Below, one piece after another: positions 1-5,390 of a DNA stretch of 12,467 nucleotides. Source of the DNA: JANNRR01 sp043736155 (lineage in GTDB: Bacteria > Pseudomonadota > Alphaproteobacteria > Rhodobacterales > Rhodobacteraceae). The DNA is taken from NCBI GenBank assembly GCA_043736155.1, contig JAYTDA010000432.1, positions 1 to 12,467 on the forward strand. Reading direction: 5' to 3'. Every line of letters begins with the position of its first letter. Position 1 is the stretch's first letter. The notes under the pieces are model-generated. The model did not search any database, was not told the DNA's origin, and worked only from the letters and a program-made list of their open reading frames with translations. The translations under genes were made by a program, and so were the position numbers.

Positions 1-1262
1 CCAAGGCGCTGGTGGATTCGGAGCGGATTCTGACCCGGCTGCGCGCCGAAGGCTATGCAATCTCGCCGGACTATCAGGGGGCGGAGGCGGTGATCGTCAA
101 TACCTGCGGCTTTCTCGATTCAGCCAAGGCGGAAAGTCTGGAAGCCATCGGCGAGGCTTTGGCACAGAACGGGCGGGTGATTGTCACCGGCTGTCTGGGG
201 GCCAATCCGGAATATATCACCGGGGCGCATCCGAAGGTGCTGGCTGTCACCGGGCCGCATCAGTACGAAGCGGTGCTGGATGCGGTGCACCGCGCGGTGC
301 CGCCAAGCCCTGACCCGTTCATTGACCTGTTGCCCGCCTCCGGTGTCAGCCTGACGCCGCGCCACTATTCCTATCTGAAAATCGCCGAAGGCTGTAACCA
401 CAAGTGCAAATTCTGCATCATCCCCGACATGCGCGGCCGTCTGCAATCGCGCCCGGCCCATGCGGTGCTGCGCGAGGCGGAAAAGCTGGTGGCGGCCGGG
501 GTGCGCGAACTGCTGGTGATATCGCAGGATACCTCGGCCTACGGGGTTGATCTGAAACACGCCGAGGAGCGCGGCCACCGTGCCCATATCACCGATCTGG
601 CGCGCGATCTTGGCAGCCTTGGCGCATGGGTGCGGCTGCACTATGTCTACCCCTATCCGCATGTGCGCGACCTGATCCCCTTGATGGCCGAAGGGTTGAT
701 CCTGCCCTATCTCGATATTCCGTTCCAGCATGCACACCCCGATGTGCTGCGCCGGATGGCCCGGCCTGCGGCGGCGGCGCGGACGCTGGATGAGATTGCG
801 GCGTGGCGCGCGGTGTGCCCCGAGATCACCCTGCGCTCGACCTTCATCGTGGGATACCCGGGTGAGACTGAGGCCGAATTCCAGACCTTGCTGGATTGGA
901 TGGACGCGGCGCAACTGGACCGGGTCGGGTGTTTTCAATATGAAAACGTCGCCGGGGCGCGGTCGAACGCCTTGCCGGACCATGTGGCAGCGGCGGTCAA
1001 GCAGGACCGCTGGGACCGGTTCATGGCCAAGGCCCAGGCGATTTCGGCGGCAAAGCTGGAGGCCAAGGTCGGATCGCGGCAGCGGGTGATCGTTGACAGC
1101 GTTGACGGCGAAGGCGCCACTTGCCGCACCACGGCCGATGCGCCGGAGATCGACGGCAATCTGTTCATCGACGAGGGGTTCGAGGGGCTGGTCGCCGGTG
1201 ACATCGTGACTGTCGTGGTGGAAGAGGCCGGGGACTATGACCTGTGGGGGCGCGTGGTCTGA
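1..1262 (+). CDS. rimO: Ribosomal protein S12 methylthiotransferase RimO (5' truncated)
   Basis: This radical-SAM enzyme adds a methylthio group to the conserved aspartate of ribosomal protein S12. The reading frame is already open at the window edge (first whole codon at 3, Lys of the family's C-P-K-A-L-V-D-S segment), so the GTG at 12 is an internal valine and the true start lies upstream. The N-terminal methylthiotransferase domain retains two of its three cluster cysteines (codons 105-107 in NTCGF and 192-194 in GCLGA); the third falls just before the window. The radical-SAM motif CxxxCxxC is intact (Cys codons at 393, 405 and 414, in GCNHKCKFC). A C-terminal TRAM-like region ends at the TGA at 1260. 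About 416 of an expected 450-470 residues are visible. The family assignment is secure; RimO rather than MiaB follows from the overall sequence character and the conserved DSERIL/ISQDTSAYG segments. Confidence 0.95.
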   Translation, partial: KALVDSERILTRLRAEGYAISPDYQGAEAVIVNTCGFLDSAKAESLEAIGEALAQNGRVIVTGCLGANPEYITGAHPKVLAVTGPHQYEAVLDAVHRAVPPSPDPFIDLLPASGVSLTPRHYSYLKIAEGCNHKCKFCIIPDMRGRLQSRPAHAVLREAEKLVAAGVRELLVISQDTSAYGVDLKHAEERGHRAHITDLARDLGSLGAWVRLHYVYPYPHVRDLIPLMAEGLILPYLDIPFQHAHPDVLRRMARPAAAARTLDEIAAWRAVCPEITLRSTFIVGYPGETEAEFQTLLDWMDAAQLDRVGCFQYENVAGARSNALPDHVAAAVKQDRWDRFMAKAQAISAAKLEAKVGSRQRVIVDSVDGEGATCRTTADAPEIDGNLFIDEGFEGLVAGDIVTVVVEEAGDYDLWGRVV

Positions 1263-1315
1263 GGCTTTCACGCGGGATGGGTCCTGGCGAACCGCCAATC
1301 CCCATTCCCGCGCTG

Positions 1316-1389
1316 CCCCGGACCCCGATCCGGGGCCTCGATGCTGTCGGCATTGACCAGGGACTCGGGGCCCCTGCTTTCGCAGGGGC
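1316..1389. repeat. Hairpin-rich intergenic repeat (REP-like)
   Basis: Two perfect inverted repeats sit downstream of rimO. The first has arms CCCCGGA (1316-1322) and TCCGGGG (1329-1335). The second has arms GCCCCTGC (1370-1377) and GCAGGGGC (1382-1389) around a TTTC loop. Read on the minus strand, the second becomes a GAAA (GNRA-type) tetraloop on an 8-bp GC-rich stem. From memory, elements of this flavour are dispersed between genes in Rhodobacteraceae and related genomes. It could also help stop or protect the rimO transcript, although no T-run follows. The rest of the 266-nt gap (1263-1528) shows no gene and no promoter I would defend. Confidence 0.55.
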
Positions 1390-1528
1390 GGCGTGGGTTT
1401 GAATTTCCGGTCTGTTTCCGAGGTCGCATGATCGTGTCGCCTGCCTAGGATTTGGCATTGGGATTAACTTTGCCTTAACCTTGATGCGGACAGGCTGAAC
1501 CGGCAAACTAATCCGGAAAGGCTATTCC

Positions 1529-1834
1529 ATGAAATGGGCTGTCAGCCTCCTGTATCTTTGCGCCCTCGCCGCCTGTGACGCCTCGCCCGCCCCCAAGATG
1601 ATCGGGGCAACCCGGGTTGAAACCCAGGTCGAAGGCCGGACCTTCGTGGTGTATCAAAAGGGCAGTCTGGCCGAAGTGGTCCGCCTCGGCTGGGCCACGA
1701 TGGCGGAACGCGACGGGATGCGCGAGCGGATGATTCAGGCGGCGGCGCAGGCGACCGGGTGCAAACCCAACCCCGCCTCGGCCGAAGGCGATGATGGCGA
1801 GTTGAAACTGCGGATCAGTTGCCCCCGGGGGTAA
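1529..1834 (+). CDS. Small putative lipoprotein of unknown function
   Basis: This encodes a 101-residue protein that I do not recognise as a named family. The N-terminus (MKWAVSLLYLCALAAC) is a short hydrophobic segment ending in a lipobox-like L-A-A-C, so Cys16 is a plausible lipidation site after signal peptidase II cleavage; with no Asp at +2 rule-out needed in detail, membrane sorting is left open. Residue 17 is Asp. The mature part is soluble and mixed alpha/beta in appearance, with two further cysteines (78 and 98) that could form a periplasmic disulfide. A GGAAAGG ribosome-binding site begins at about 1515, well placed before the ATG. The gene stands alone, followed 62 nt later by the ArsC-like gene on the same strand, so the two may be co-transcribed. 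Function is unknown. Confidence 0.75.
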   Translation: MKWAVSLLYLCALAACDASPAPKMIGATRVETQVEGRTFVVYQKGSLAEVVRLGWATMAERDGMRERMIQAAAQATGCKPNPASAEGDDGELKLRISCPRG

Positions 1835-1896
1835 CGGGGTTTGACAGCGCCGCCGCACCGTGGTTTCTGCCCGCATCCCAACTGCCGGAGCGCGCG

Positions 1897-2223
1897 ATGA
1901 TCCTGTATGGCCTATCCACCTGTGACACCACGAAAAAGGCACAGAAAGAACTGACCAAAGCGGGGTTCGATGTGACGCTGCGCGACATTCGCGCCGAACC
2001 GCTGAGCCCTGCGGAGCGCGAGGAATTCATTGTGGAGTTTGGTGACCGCATCATCAACCGCAATTCCACCACCTGGCGCGGGCTGAGCGACTGGATGAAA
2101 GAGTCGGAAGCCGACGCTCAACTGGCGGCGCATCCGGCGTTGATGAAACGCCCGGTGATCCGGCATGACGGCAGGCTGACGCTGGGCTGGGAGGATGACG
2201 GACTGACCCGTTTTGTGAAATGA
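1897..2223 (+). CDS. ArsC/Spx/YffB-family thioredoxin-fold protein
   Basis: This is a 108-residue protein of the ArsC family (the arsenate reductase/Spx/YffB fold). It begins with the beta strand and active-site loop MILYGLSTCDTTKKA, in which Cys9 is the conserved thiol; it has a single Cys there rather than the CxxC of Spx. Further family signatures are RDIRAEPL (about 29-36), the N-x-STTWRGL segment (about 54-63) and LMKRPV (about 82-87). The start was placed at ATG 1897 because the family begins directly with the first strand and a GGAG lies at 1887-1890; an upstream in-frame ATG at 1819 would overlap the lipoprotein gene and add an unrelated extension. No ars genes are nearby, so an arsenate role is not implied. 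YffB-like proteins are thought to be glutathione-dependent thiol reductases. Confidence 0.85.
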   Translation: MILYGLSTCDTTKKAQKELTKAGFDVTLRDIRAEPLSPAEREEFIVEFGDRIINRNSTTWRGLSDWMKESEADAQLAAHPALMKRPVIRHDGRLTLGWEDDGLTRFVK

Positions 2224-2227
2224 CCCC

Positions 2228-2250
2228 GGCCCGGGCGGAAGGCCCGGGTC
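2228..2250. terminator. GC-rich hairpin between convergent genes
   Basis: The arms CCCGGGC (2230-2236) and GCCCGGG (2242-2248) enclose a 5-nt loop, and the stem extends by a G-U and a G-C pair to nine pairs. It starts 5 nt after the stop of the ArsC-like gene and lies 24 nt past the stop of the convergent cold-shock gene, so it could serve both. No T-tract follows in either direction, which makes it a weak candidate for intrinsic termination; it may only block or stabilise 3' ends. Confidence 0.45.
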
Positions 2251-2274
2251 AAAGGTATCACATTGGCGCGGCGG

Positions 2275-2481
2275 TCAGATCAGCCGCAGATCGCCAGCCG
2301 AAGATTTGCCATCGCGGCCAGCCTGCATTTCAAAGGCAATCTTCTGATTGTCGCTAAGCCCCGTGAGCCCGGCGCGTTCGACGGCAGAGATATGCACAAA
2401 CACATCCTTGCCGCCGTCATCGGGCGCAATAAAGCCGAAACCCTTGCTCGCGTTGAACCATTTGACGGTGCCAGTGGCCAT
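2275..2481 (-). CDS. Cold-shock domain protein (CspA family)
   Basis: This 68-residue single-domain protein binds single-stranded RNA/DNA through the OB-fold cold-shock domain and acts as an RNA chaperone. It contains TGTVKWFNASKGFGFI, with the RNP1 motif KGFGFI, followed by RNP2 VFVHI (about residues 27-31), at the normal family length of 65-70 residues. The start was taken at the ATG at 2481 (MATGTVKWFN), preceded by a purine-rich GGGAGAGAGG ribosome-binding site; a longer frame beginning at 2523 would add 14 non-conserved residues. The gene is monocistronic and convergent with the ArsC-like gene. The 192-nt upstream gap (2482-2673) carries a leader hairpin and an AT-rich stretch at about 2585-2640, but no clear -35/-10 pair on this strand. 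Confidence 0.95.
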   Translation of the reverse strand: MATGTVKWFNASKGFGFIAPDDGGKDVFVHISAVERAGLTGLSDNQKIAFEMQAGRDGKSSAGDLRLI

Positions 2482-2504
2482 CGCCTCTCTCCCTTCCCCA
2501 TCAC

Positions 2505-2522
2505 TGCCGCGACACTGCGGCA
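2505..2522 (-). promoter_or_regulatory. Hairpin in the csp 5' leader
   Basis: The inverted repeat TGCCGC (2505-2510) / GCGGCA (2517-2522) has a 6-nt loop and lies 24-41 nt upstream of the csp start codon, just before its Shine-Dalgarno sequence. Cold-shock mRNAs commonly have structured leaders. Whether this one regulates translation is inference. Confidence 0.35.
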
Positions 2523-2673
2523 ATCCCGTGCAGCCAGGTCTTCCAATATTCCGGCTGCCTTATTCAGGAGGCGGCGGTAGAAAGTCTGTTGACACTGTGG
2601 AAAAGATGCCAATTTTTAAGAAAAAATCAAGTATCAAGCGAAAGCAGGGGTGCGAGGGGCTGGAATTTGCCAG

Positions 2674-3219
2674 CTACACCCGTGCCATCACCCGATCCAA
2701 CGACAGCAAACCACCGCCGCGCAGCACCAGAACCGCCAGCAGCAGCAGCCACAGCGCCCGTTGATCAAAGATCAGCGACCCCGATGCACCGTCAAACCAG
2801 GCCCCCAGATCATCGCCGCCGACGCCATGGCCCCAGACATCGGTCAGGCTTTGCACCACAATGAATCCCGCCATGCCAAGGGCTGCCAACCGAGTCATCA
2901 GACCCAGCATGATCAGCAGCGGCAACAGCCATTCGGCCCACATGCCGCCCAGAACAACCGCAGTGTGCAACAGGCCGAACTGGCTGGGGTCATAGCCCAA
3001 CTTTTCGGCCAACCGGGGGAAAATCTGGAAATAGGCACCATCTGCCGGGGTCAGAAAGCCAAAAACCCCGGCGCCGGTCTTGGTGCGTGCCGAATTCCAG
3101 AAATACAGCAGCAACACCCCGGCAAAGGTCAGCCGCGCCAGCAGTGGCAGCAGCGCCCCGAAACGGGACTCGATCCAGCCGAACAACTGGTCGTGCAGGG
3201 CGAACAGGCGGGTCATCAT
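2674..3219 (-). CDS. bufD: DoxX-like membrane protein of the bufferin operon (BufD)
   Basis: This 181-residue integral membrane protein of the DoxX family has four predicted hydrophobic segments at about 21-41, 82-107, 109-127 and 154-167. Other DoxX-like features are the TFAGVLLLYFWNSA segment in helix 1 and the LGGMWAEWLLPLLIMLGL motif in helix 2. It is the last gene of the operon, and its ATG overlaps the bufC stop (ATGA at 3219-3216), which indicates translational coupling. A second ATG follows immediately (3216), so the exact start is uncertain by one codon. DoxX-like proteins often accompany DUF692/DUF2063/DUF2282 genes in bufferin loci. Their role there is not settled; a link to membrane redox chemistry or quinones is a guess. 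The gene symbol follows the bufferin nomenclature by operon position. Confidence 0.85.
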   Translation of the reverse strand: MMTRLFALHDQLFGWIESRFGALLPLLARLTFAGVLLLYFWNSARTKTGAGVFGFLTPADGAYFQIFPRLAEKLGYDPSQFGLLHTAVVLGGMWAEWLLPLLIMLGLMTRLAALGMAGFIVVQSLTDVWGHGVGGDDLGAWFDGASGSLIFDQRALWLLLLAVLVLRGGGLLSLDRVMARV

Positions 3220-3959
3220 CGCTCCGATGTCAGGGACCCGATGCCGCCCCCCTGCAACAGCAGGGCAAGCAGGGCAGCGATATCCGGTTGGGGGTCGGCG
3301 CGGTCCACCGCCTCTGCCAGTGGCAAACCTTCGGCCAGTGCCGCAAGGACAGCAGCGGCACCGGCGGGCAGCAGGTGCGGCACCGGATCAAACGCTGGTC
3401 GCAGGATCAGCACATCCTCGGCCTGCATCACAGGTTTGGGCGCATCGTCATGGGTGTTGAACCGCCAGATCGCGTGAATCGGCCAAGGCGAGCGAATCAT
3501 CCGGGTGGCAGGGGTCAGCGACAGGCGTAGCAGCGGCACAGCCTCCGGGGCGACGCACGACAGGTCGGCGGCAGTTACTGGTGCCGCGTCTTGCGCATGA
3601 TAGGATTGCCGCAACGCCAGTTCCAGCCGGGCGATATCGGGCAGATAGCCAAGTGCCTGCGCTGGCGGAAAGCTGGCCAGAAAGGCCGGCATCGCGTCGC
3701 CATAGAACATCAGCAGCGGGGTCGAGGGCGGGTGCTGGCGGATGAACAGCCCGGCCATGGCGGTGAAAAACCCCTCTCCCACCAGTTTTTGCACCACGGG
3801 AAACGAGCTTTGCAGCGCCTCGGTCAGGCTGACCACGACATTGTTGCGATAGACATTGAACCGGTTGCCAACCGGGCGGCCCCCGGGGCCGGTCAACCCG
3901 TCCGGCGCAGGCAGGTCGGCATCAAACAGCGCAGTGCGAAAGGCGGTCTGGCTGGTCAT
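3216..3959 (-). CDS. bufC: DUF2063 protein, putative MNIO partner (BufC)
   Basis: This 247-residue protein carries the DUF2063 domain (annotated historically as a putative DNA-binding domain) at its N-terminus. The signature RFNVYRNNVVVSLTEAL (about 33-49) is followed by FPVVQKLVGEGFF, a YGDAMPAFLASF segment and GYLPDIARLELAL. In characterised systems this family pairs with DUF692 enzymes, probably presenting the precursor peptide, so a DNA-binding role is unlikely here. The start at 3959 was chosen because the ATG overlaps the bufB TGA (ATGA), the family begins close to this point, and the possible extension to 4031 lies inside bufB and is not conserved in character. The Ala/Leu-rich C-terminal half (about 195-240) resembles the peptide-recognition region of the family only loosely. 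Confidence 0.88.
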   Translation of the reverse strand: MTSQTAFRTALFDADLPAPDGLTGPGGRPVGNRFNVYRNNVVVSLTEALQSSFPVVQKLVGEGFFTAMAGLFIRQHPPSTPLLMFYGDAMPAFLASFPPAQALGYLPDIARLELALRQSYHAQDAAPVTAADLSCVAPEAVPLLRLSLTPATRMIRSPWPIHAIWRFNTHDDAPKPVMQAEDVLILRPAFDPVPHLLPAGAAAVLAALAEGLPLAEAVDRADPQPDIAALLALLLQGGGIGSLTSER

Positions 3960-4819
3960 GCCAGCGGTTCCAACAGGGCTTGGGCCATCAGTCCCAGCGC
4001 CCGTGCCGCTTCGGCAGCCAGTGTCGGCCAATCGGGTACATCATTGTCCCATTCGATCAGCGTCGGCCTGGCACCGCCCCGGGCGATGGTGTGGTGATAC
4101 AACTGCCAGACCGGATCCACCACCGGTTGGCCATGGCTGTCGATCAGCAACGGGGCACCCATGTCATCCAGCTGTGCATCATGGCCGCCGAGATGGATTT
4201 CACCCACCAGATCCAATGGAAAACCGTCGATATAGGCATAGGGATCAGTCTGCTGATTGGTGCAGGAGACATAGACATTATTGACATCCAGCAGCAGGCC
4301 ACAGCCGGTGCGGCGGGCAATCTCGGCCAGAAACGCGGTTTCCGACATTTCGGTTTCGGTGAATGCCAGGTAAGTCGAGGGGTTTTCCAGCAGCATCCGG
4401 CGGCCAAGGCTGGATTGCACCTGATCGATGTGATCCGCCACCCGCGCCAGCGTTGCCGCAGTATAGGGCACCGGCAACAGGTCGTTCAAAAAGGCGGCGT
4501 CGTGGCTGGACCAGGCCAGATGCTCGGAAAAGCTGGCGGGGTTCAGCCAACCCAGCAGATGGCTCAGCCGCGCCAGATGATCGCTGTCCGGCGGCGCGTC
4601 ACCCCCGATCGACAGGCCGACGCCGTGCACCGAGATCGGGAACCGTTCCGCCAGATGGCGCAGTTGCGCAATTGGCCGCCCGCCAGCCCCCATGTAGTTT
4701 TCTGCATGGACTTCCAGCCATTTCACCGGGTCTGCGTTGCGCAGAATGTCGGAAAAGTGCTGGGTCTTGTAGCCGACACCGGGGGCGGCAGGCAGCGCGA
4801 TGTTGGAATTGTCGAGCAT
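3956..4819 (-). CDS. bufB: DUF692/MNIO peptide-modifying oxidase (BufB)
   Basis: This 287-residue TIM-barrel enzyme belongs to the MNIO (multinuclear non-heme iron oxidative, formerly DUF692) family, which modifies cysteines of ribosomally made peptides. It starts with GVGYKTQHF, typical of the family. Probable iron ligands are seen at His65 (SVHGVGLS), Glu99-His100 (FSEHLAWS), Glu145 (LLENPSTY), Asp178/Asn180-181 (LDVNNVYVS), His209 and His213 (EIHLGGHD), Asp227-His229 (IDSHG) and Glu256 (IEWDND). The length fits the family's 280-300. ATG 4819 was chosen because it precedes the conserved start and follows GAGGG; a TTG at 4849 lies inside a hairpin and is rejected. It is expected to act in the cytoplasm on the BufA precursor before export, together with BufC. 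Confidence 0.92.
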   Translation of the reverse strand: MLDNSNIALPAAPGVGYKTQHFSDILRNADPVKWLEVHAENYMGAGGRPIAQLRHLAERFPISVHGVGLSIGGDAPPDSDHLARLSHLLGWLNPASFSEHLAWSSHDAAFLNDLLPVPYTAATLARVADHIDQVQSSLGRRMLLENPSTYLAFTETEMSETAFLAEIARRTGCGLLLDVNNVYVSCTNQQTDPYAYIDGFPLDLVGEIHLGGHDAQLDDMGAPLLIDSHGQPVVDPVWQLYHHTIARGGARPTLIEWDNDVPDWPTLAAEAARALGLMAQALLEPLA

Positions 4820-4836
4820 GGCACCCTCGAGGAAAC

Positions 4837-4859
4837 GGGCCCCCGGCAACCGGGAGCCC
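4837..4859 (-). promoter_or_regulatory. Intercistronic hairpin between bufA and bufB
   Basis: In the minus-strand transcript, arms 4859-4850 (GGGCTCCCGG) and 4846-4837 (CCGGGGGCCC) pair over ten positions, with one U-G wobble and a 3-nt loop. It begins 14 nt after the bufA stop and ends 17 nt before the bufB start. There is no strong T-tract. It is best read as an attenuator or mRNA-end stabiliser that lets the small precursor peptide be made in excess over its modifying enzymes. Confidence 0.6.
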
Positions 4860-4873
4860 TGGCTTTGAACCGA

Positions 4874-5170
4874 TCAGCCCTTGGCGGGCAGATCACGGTC
4901 CAGTTCTTCCAGCGAACCCATGCGACCATCCGGCAGTTCCATCGTGGCGCAGGTGCCTTTGGCCACCGATTTCCACGAGTTGCCCTGATAGTCGACTTTC
5001 GAGGTGCCTGCACAGGTGGTGCCAGCCCCGGCGGCGCAGTCATTCTGGCCGGTCAATGCCACGCCGAAGCACTTTTCCATTCCTTCGGCTGCAGCCGGTG
5101 CGACAAACGCTGCCGAACAGGCAGCGGCAACGGCACCGATCAGTGCCAGCGATTTCACGTTGATGGTCAT
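4874..5170 (-). CDS. bufA: DUF2282 bufferin precursor peptide (BufA)
   Basis: This 98-residue exported cysteine-rich precursor belongs to the DUF2282 family, recognised as bufferins: copper-sequestering, post-translationally modified peptides described in Caulobacter vibrioides. Residues 1-28 form a Sec signal peptide (basic start, hydrophobic core, likely cleavage after AAA). The mature part has exactly four cysteines, at 34 (MEKCFGVAL), 45 (NDCAAGAG), 53 (TTCAGTS) and 74 (GTCATMEL), the bufferin arrangement. In the Caulobacter protein, as I recall, the inner two become thiooxazoles and the outer two form a disulfide. Cys18 lies inside the signal peptide. The ATG at 5170 has an AAGGA site about 11 nt upstream. 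It is the first gene of the operon, followed by its modifying enzymes. Family and neighbours are strong evidence; copper binding here is inferred. Confidence 0.9.
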   Translation of the reverse strand: MTINVKSLALIGAVAAACSAAFVAPAAAEGMEKCFGVALTGQNDCAAGAGTTCAGTSKVDYQGNSWKSVAKGTCATMELPDGRMGSLEELDRDLPAKG

Positions 5171-5236
5171 GGCAATATTCCTTGGTTGGTTTCGGTTTGA
5201 TTTGGATCAGTGCGAGCCGCATCTGCGACAAGACCG

Positions 5237-5253
5237 GTTTTAGCCGCTAAAAC
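5237..5253. promoter_or_regulatory. Perfect 17-bp palindrome upstream of bufA (site 1)
   Basis: Arms GTTTTAGC (5237-5244) and GCTAAAAC (5246-5253) flank a single central C. The site lies 67-83 nt upstream of the bufA start and is a strong candidate operator. It matches a second copy (site 2 at 5291-5307) at 13 of 17 positions. Confidence 0.5.
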
Positions 5254-5272
5254 GCATCGCTGGGAATTCACG

Positions 5273-5286
5273 GTGCTGTGCAGCAC
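5273..5286. promoter_or_regulatory. Inverted repeat between the two bufA palindromes
   Basis: Arms GTGCTG (5273-5278) and CAGCAC (5281-5286) are separated by 2 nt. The sequence differs from sites 1 and 2 and lacks the CTGC-N3-GCAG spacing of the pha operators. It may be a separate binding site or chance. Confidence 0.3.
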
Positions 5287-5293
5287 AAATCTG

Positions 5294-5304
5294 TCAGCCG
5301 CTGA
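5294..5304. promoter_or_regulatory. Second related palindrome upstream of bufA (site 2)
   Basis: Arms TCAGC (5294-5298) and GCTGA (5300-5304) flank a central C. The AGC-C-GCT core is the same as in site 1, and the centres are 54 bp apart, about five helical turns. A shared consensus is T-Y-AGC-C-GCT-R-A. Confidence 0.45.
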
Positions 5305-5372
5305 AACATTTGGCAAGGACGGCTTGACCGACCGGATCATAGCCTTTGATCCCACGAAAATCTCCGGTTATC

Positions 5373-5386
5373 CTTGTATTTACAAG
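5373..5386 (-). terminator. Short hairpin after thrS (weak)
   Basis: Arms CTTGTA and TACAAG around 2 nt lie just past the thrS stop codon. The AT-rich stem is short and has no T-tract after it in the thrS direction, so it is a poor terminator. An operator role is equally possible. Confidence 0.25.
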
Positions 5387-5390
5387 AGCT

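Noticed and set aside
120..1298. A 392-codon open frame antisense to rimO
   Set aside because: It is a GC-driven shadow frame opposite a clearly conserved gene, with an Arg/His/Gln-rich composition and no recognisable domain.
1897..2223. Arsenate resistance gene
   Set aside because: Only the ArsC fold is supported; there is no ars operon context and YffB/Spx-like members do not reduce arsenate as far as known.
2589..2617. TTGACA with an AT-rich -10 region on the plus strand
   Set aside because: No plus-strand gene follows it, and the downstream region is occupied by the convergently oriented buf operon.
2650..3530. Open frames on the plus strand opposite bufD and bufC
   Set aside because: They are rich in Gln, Arg, Pro and Ala with no domain; the minus-strand proteins are conserved families with coupled starts.
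4820..4849. N-terminal extension of bufB from a TTG at 4849
   Set aside because: The codon lies in the loop of the intercistronic hairpin and the added residues are not family-like; ATG 4819 has a better site.
5273..5286. A PhaR box upstream of bufA
   Set aside because: The sequence reads CTG-TG-CAG and lacks the CTGC-N3/4-GCAG spacing of the four pha boxes.
5366..5372. GATAACC on the minus strand, loosely like an ECF sigma -35 (Caulobacter SigF type) for bufA
   Set aside because: It is about 200 nt from bufA, no matching -10 was found at the right distance, and I do not trust my recall of the consensus enough.
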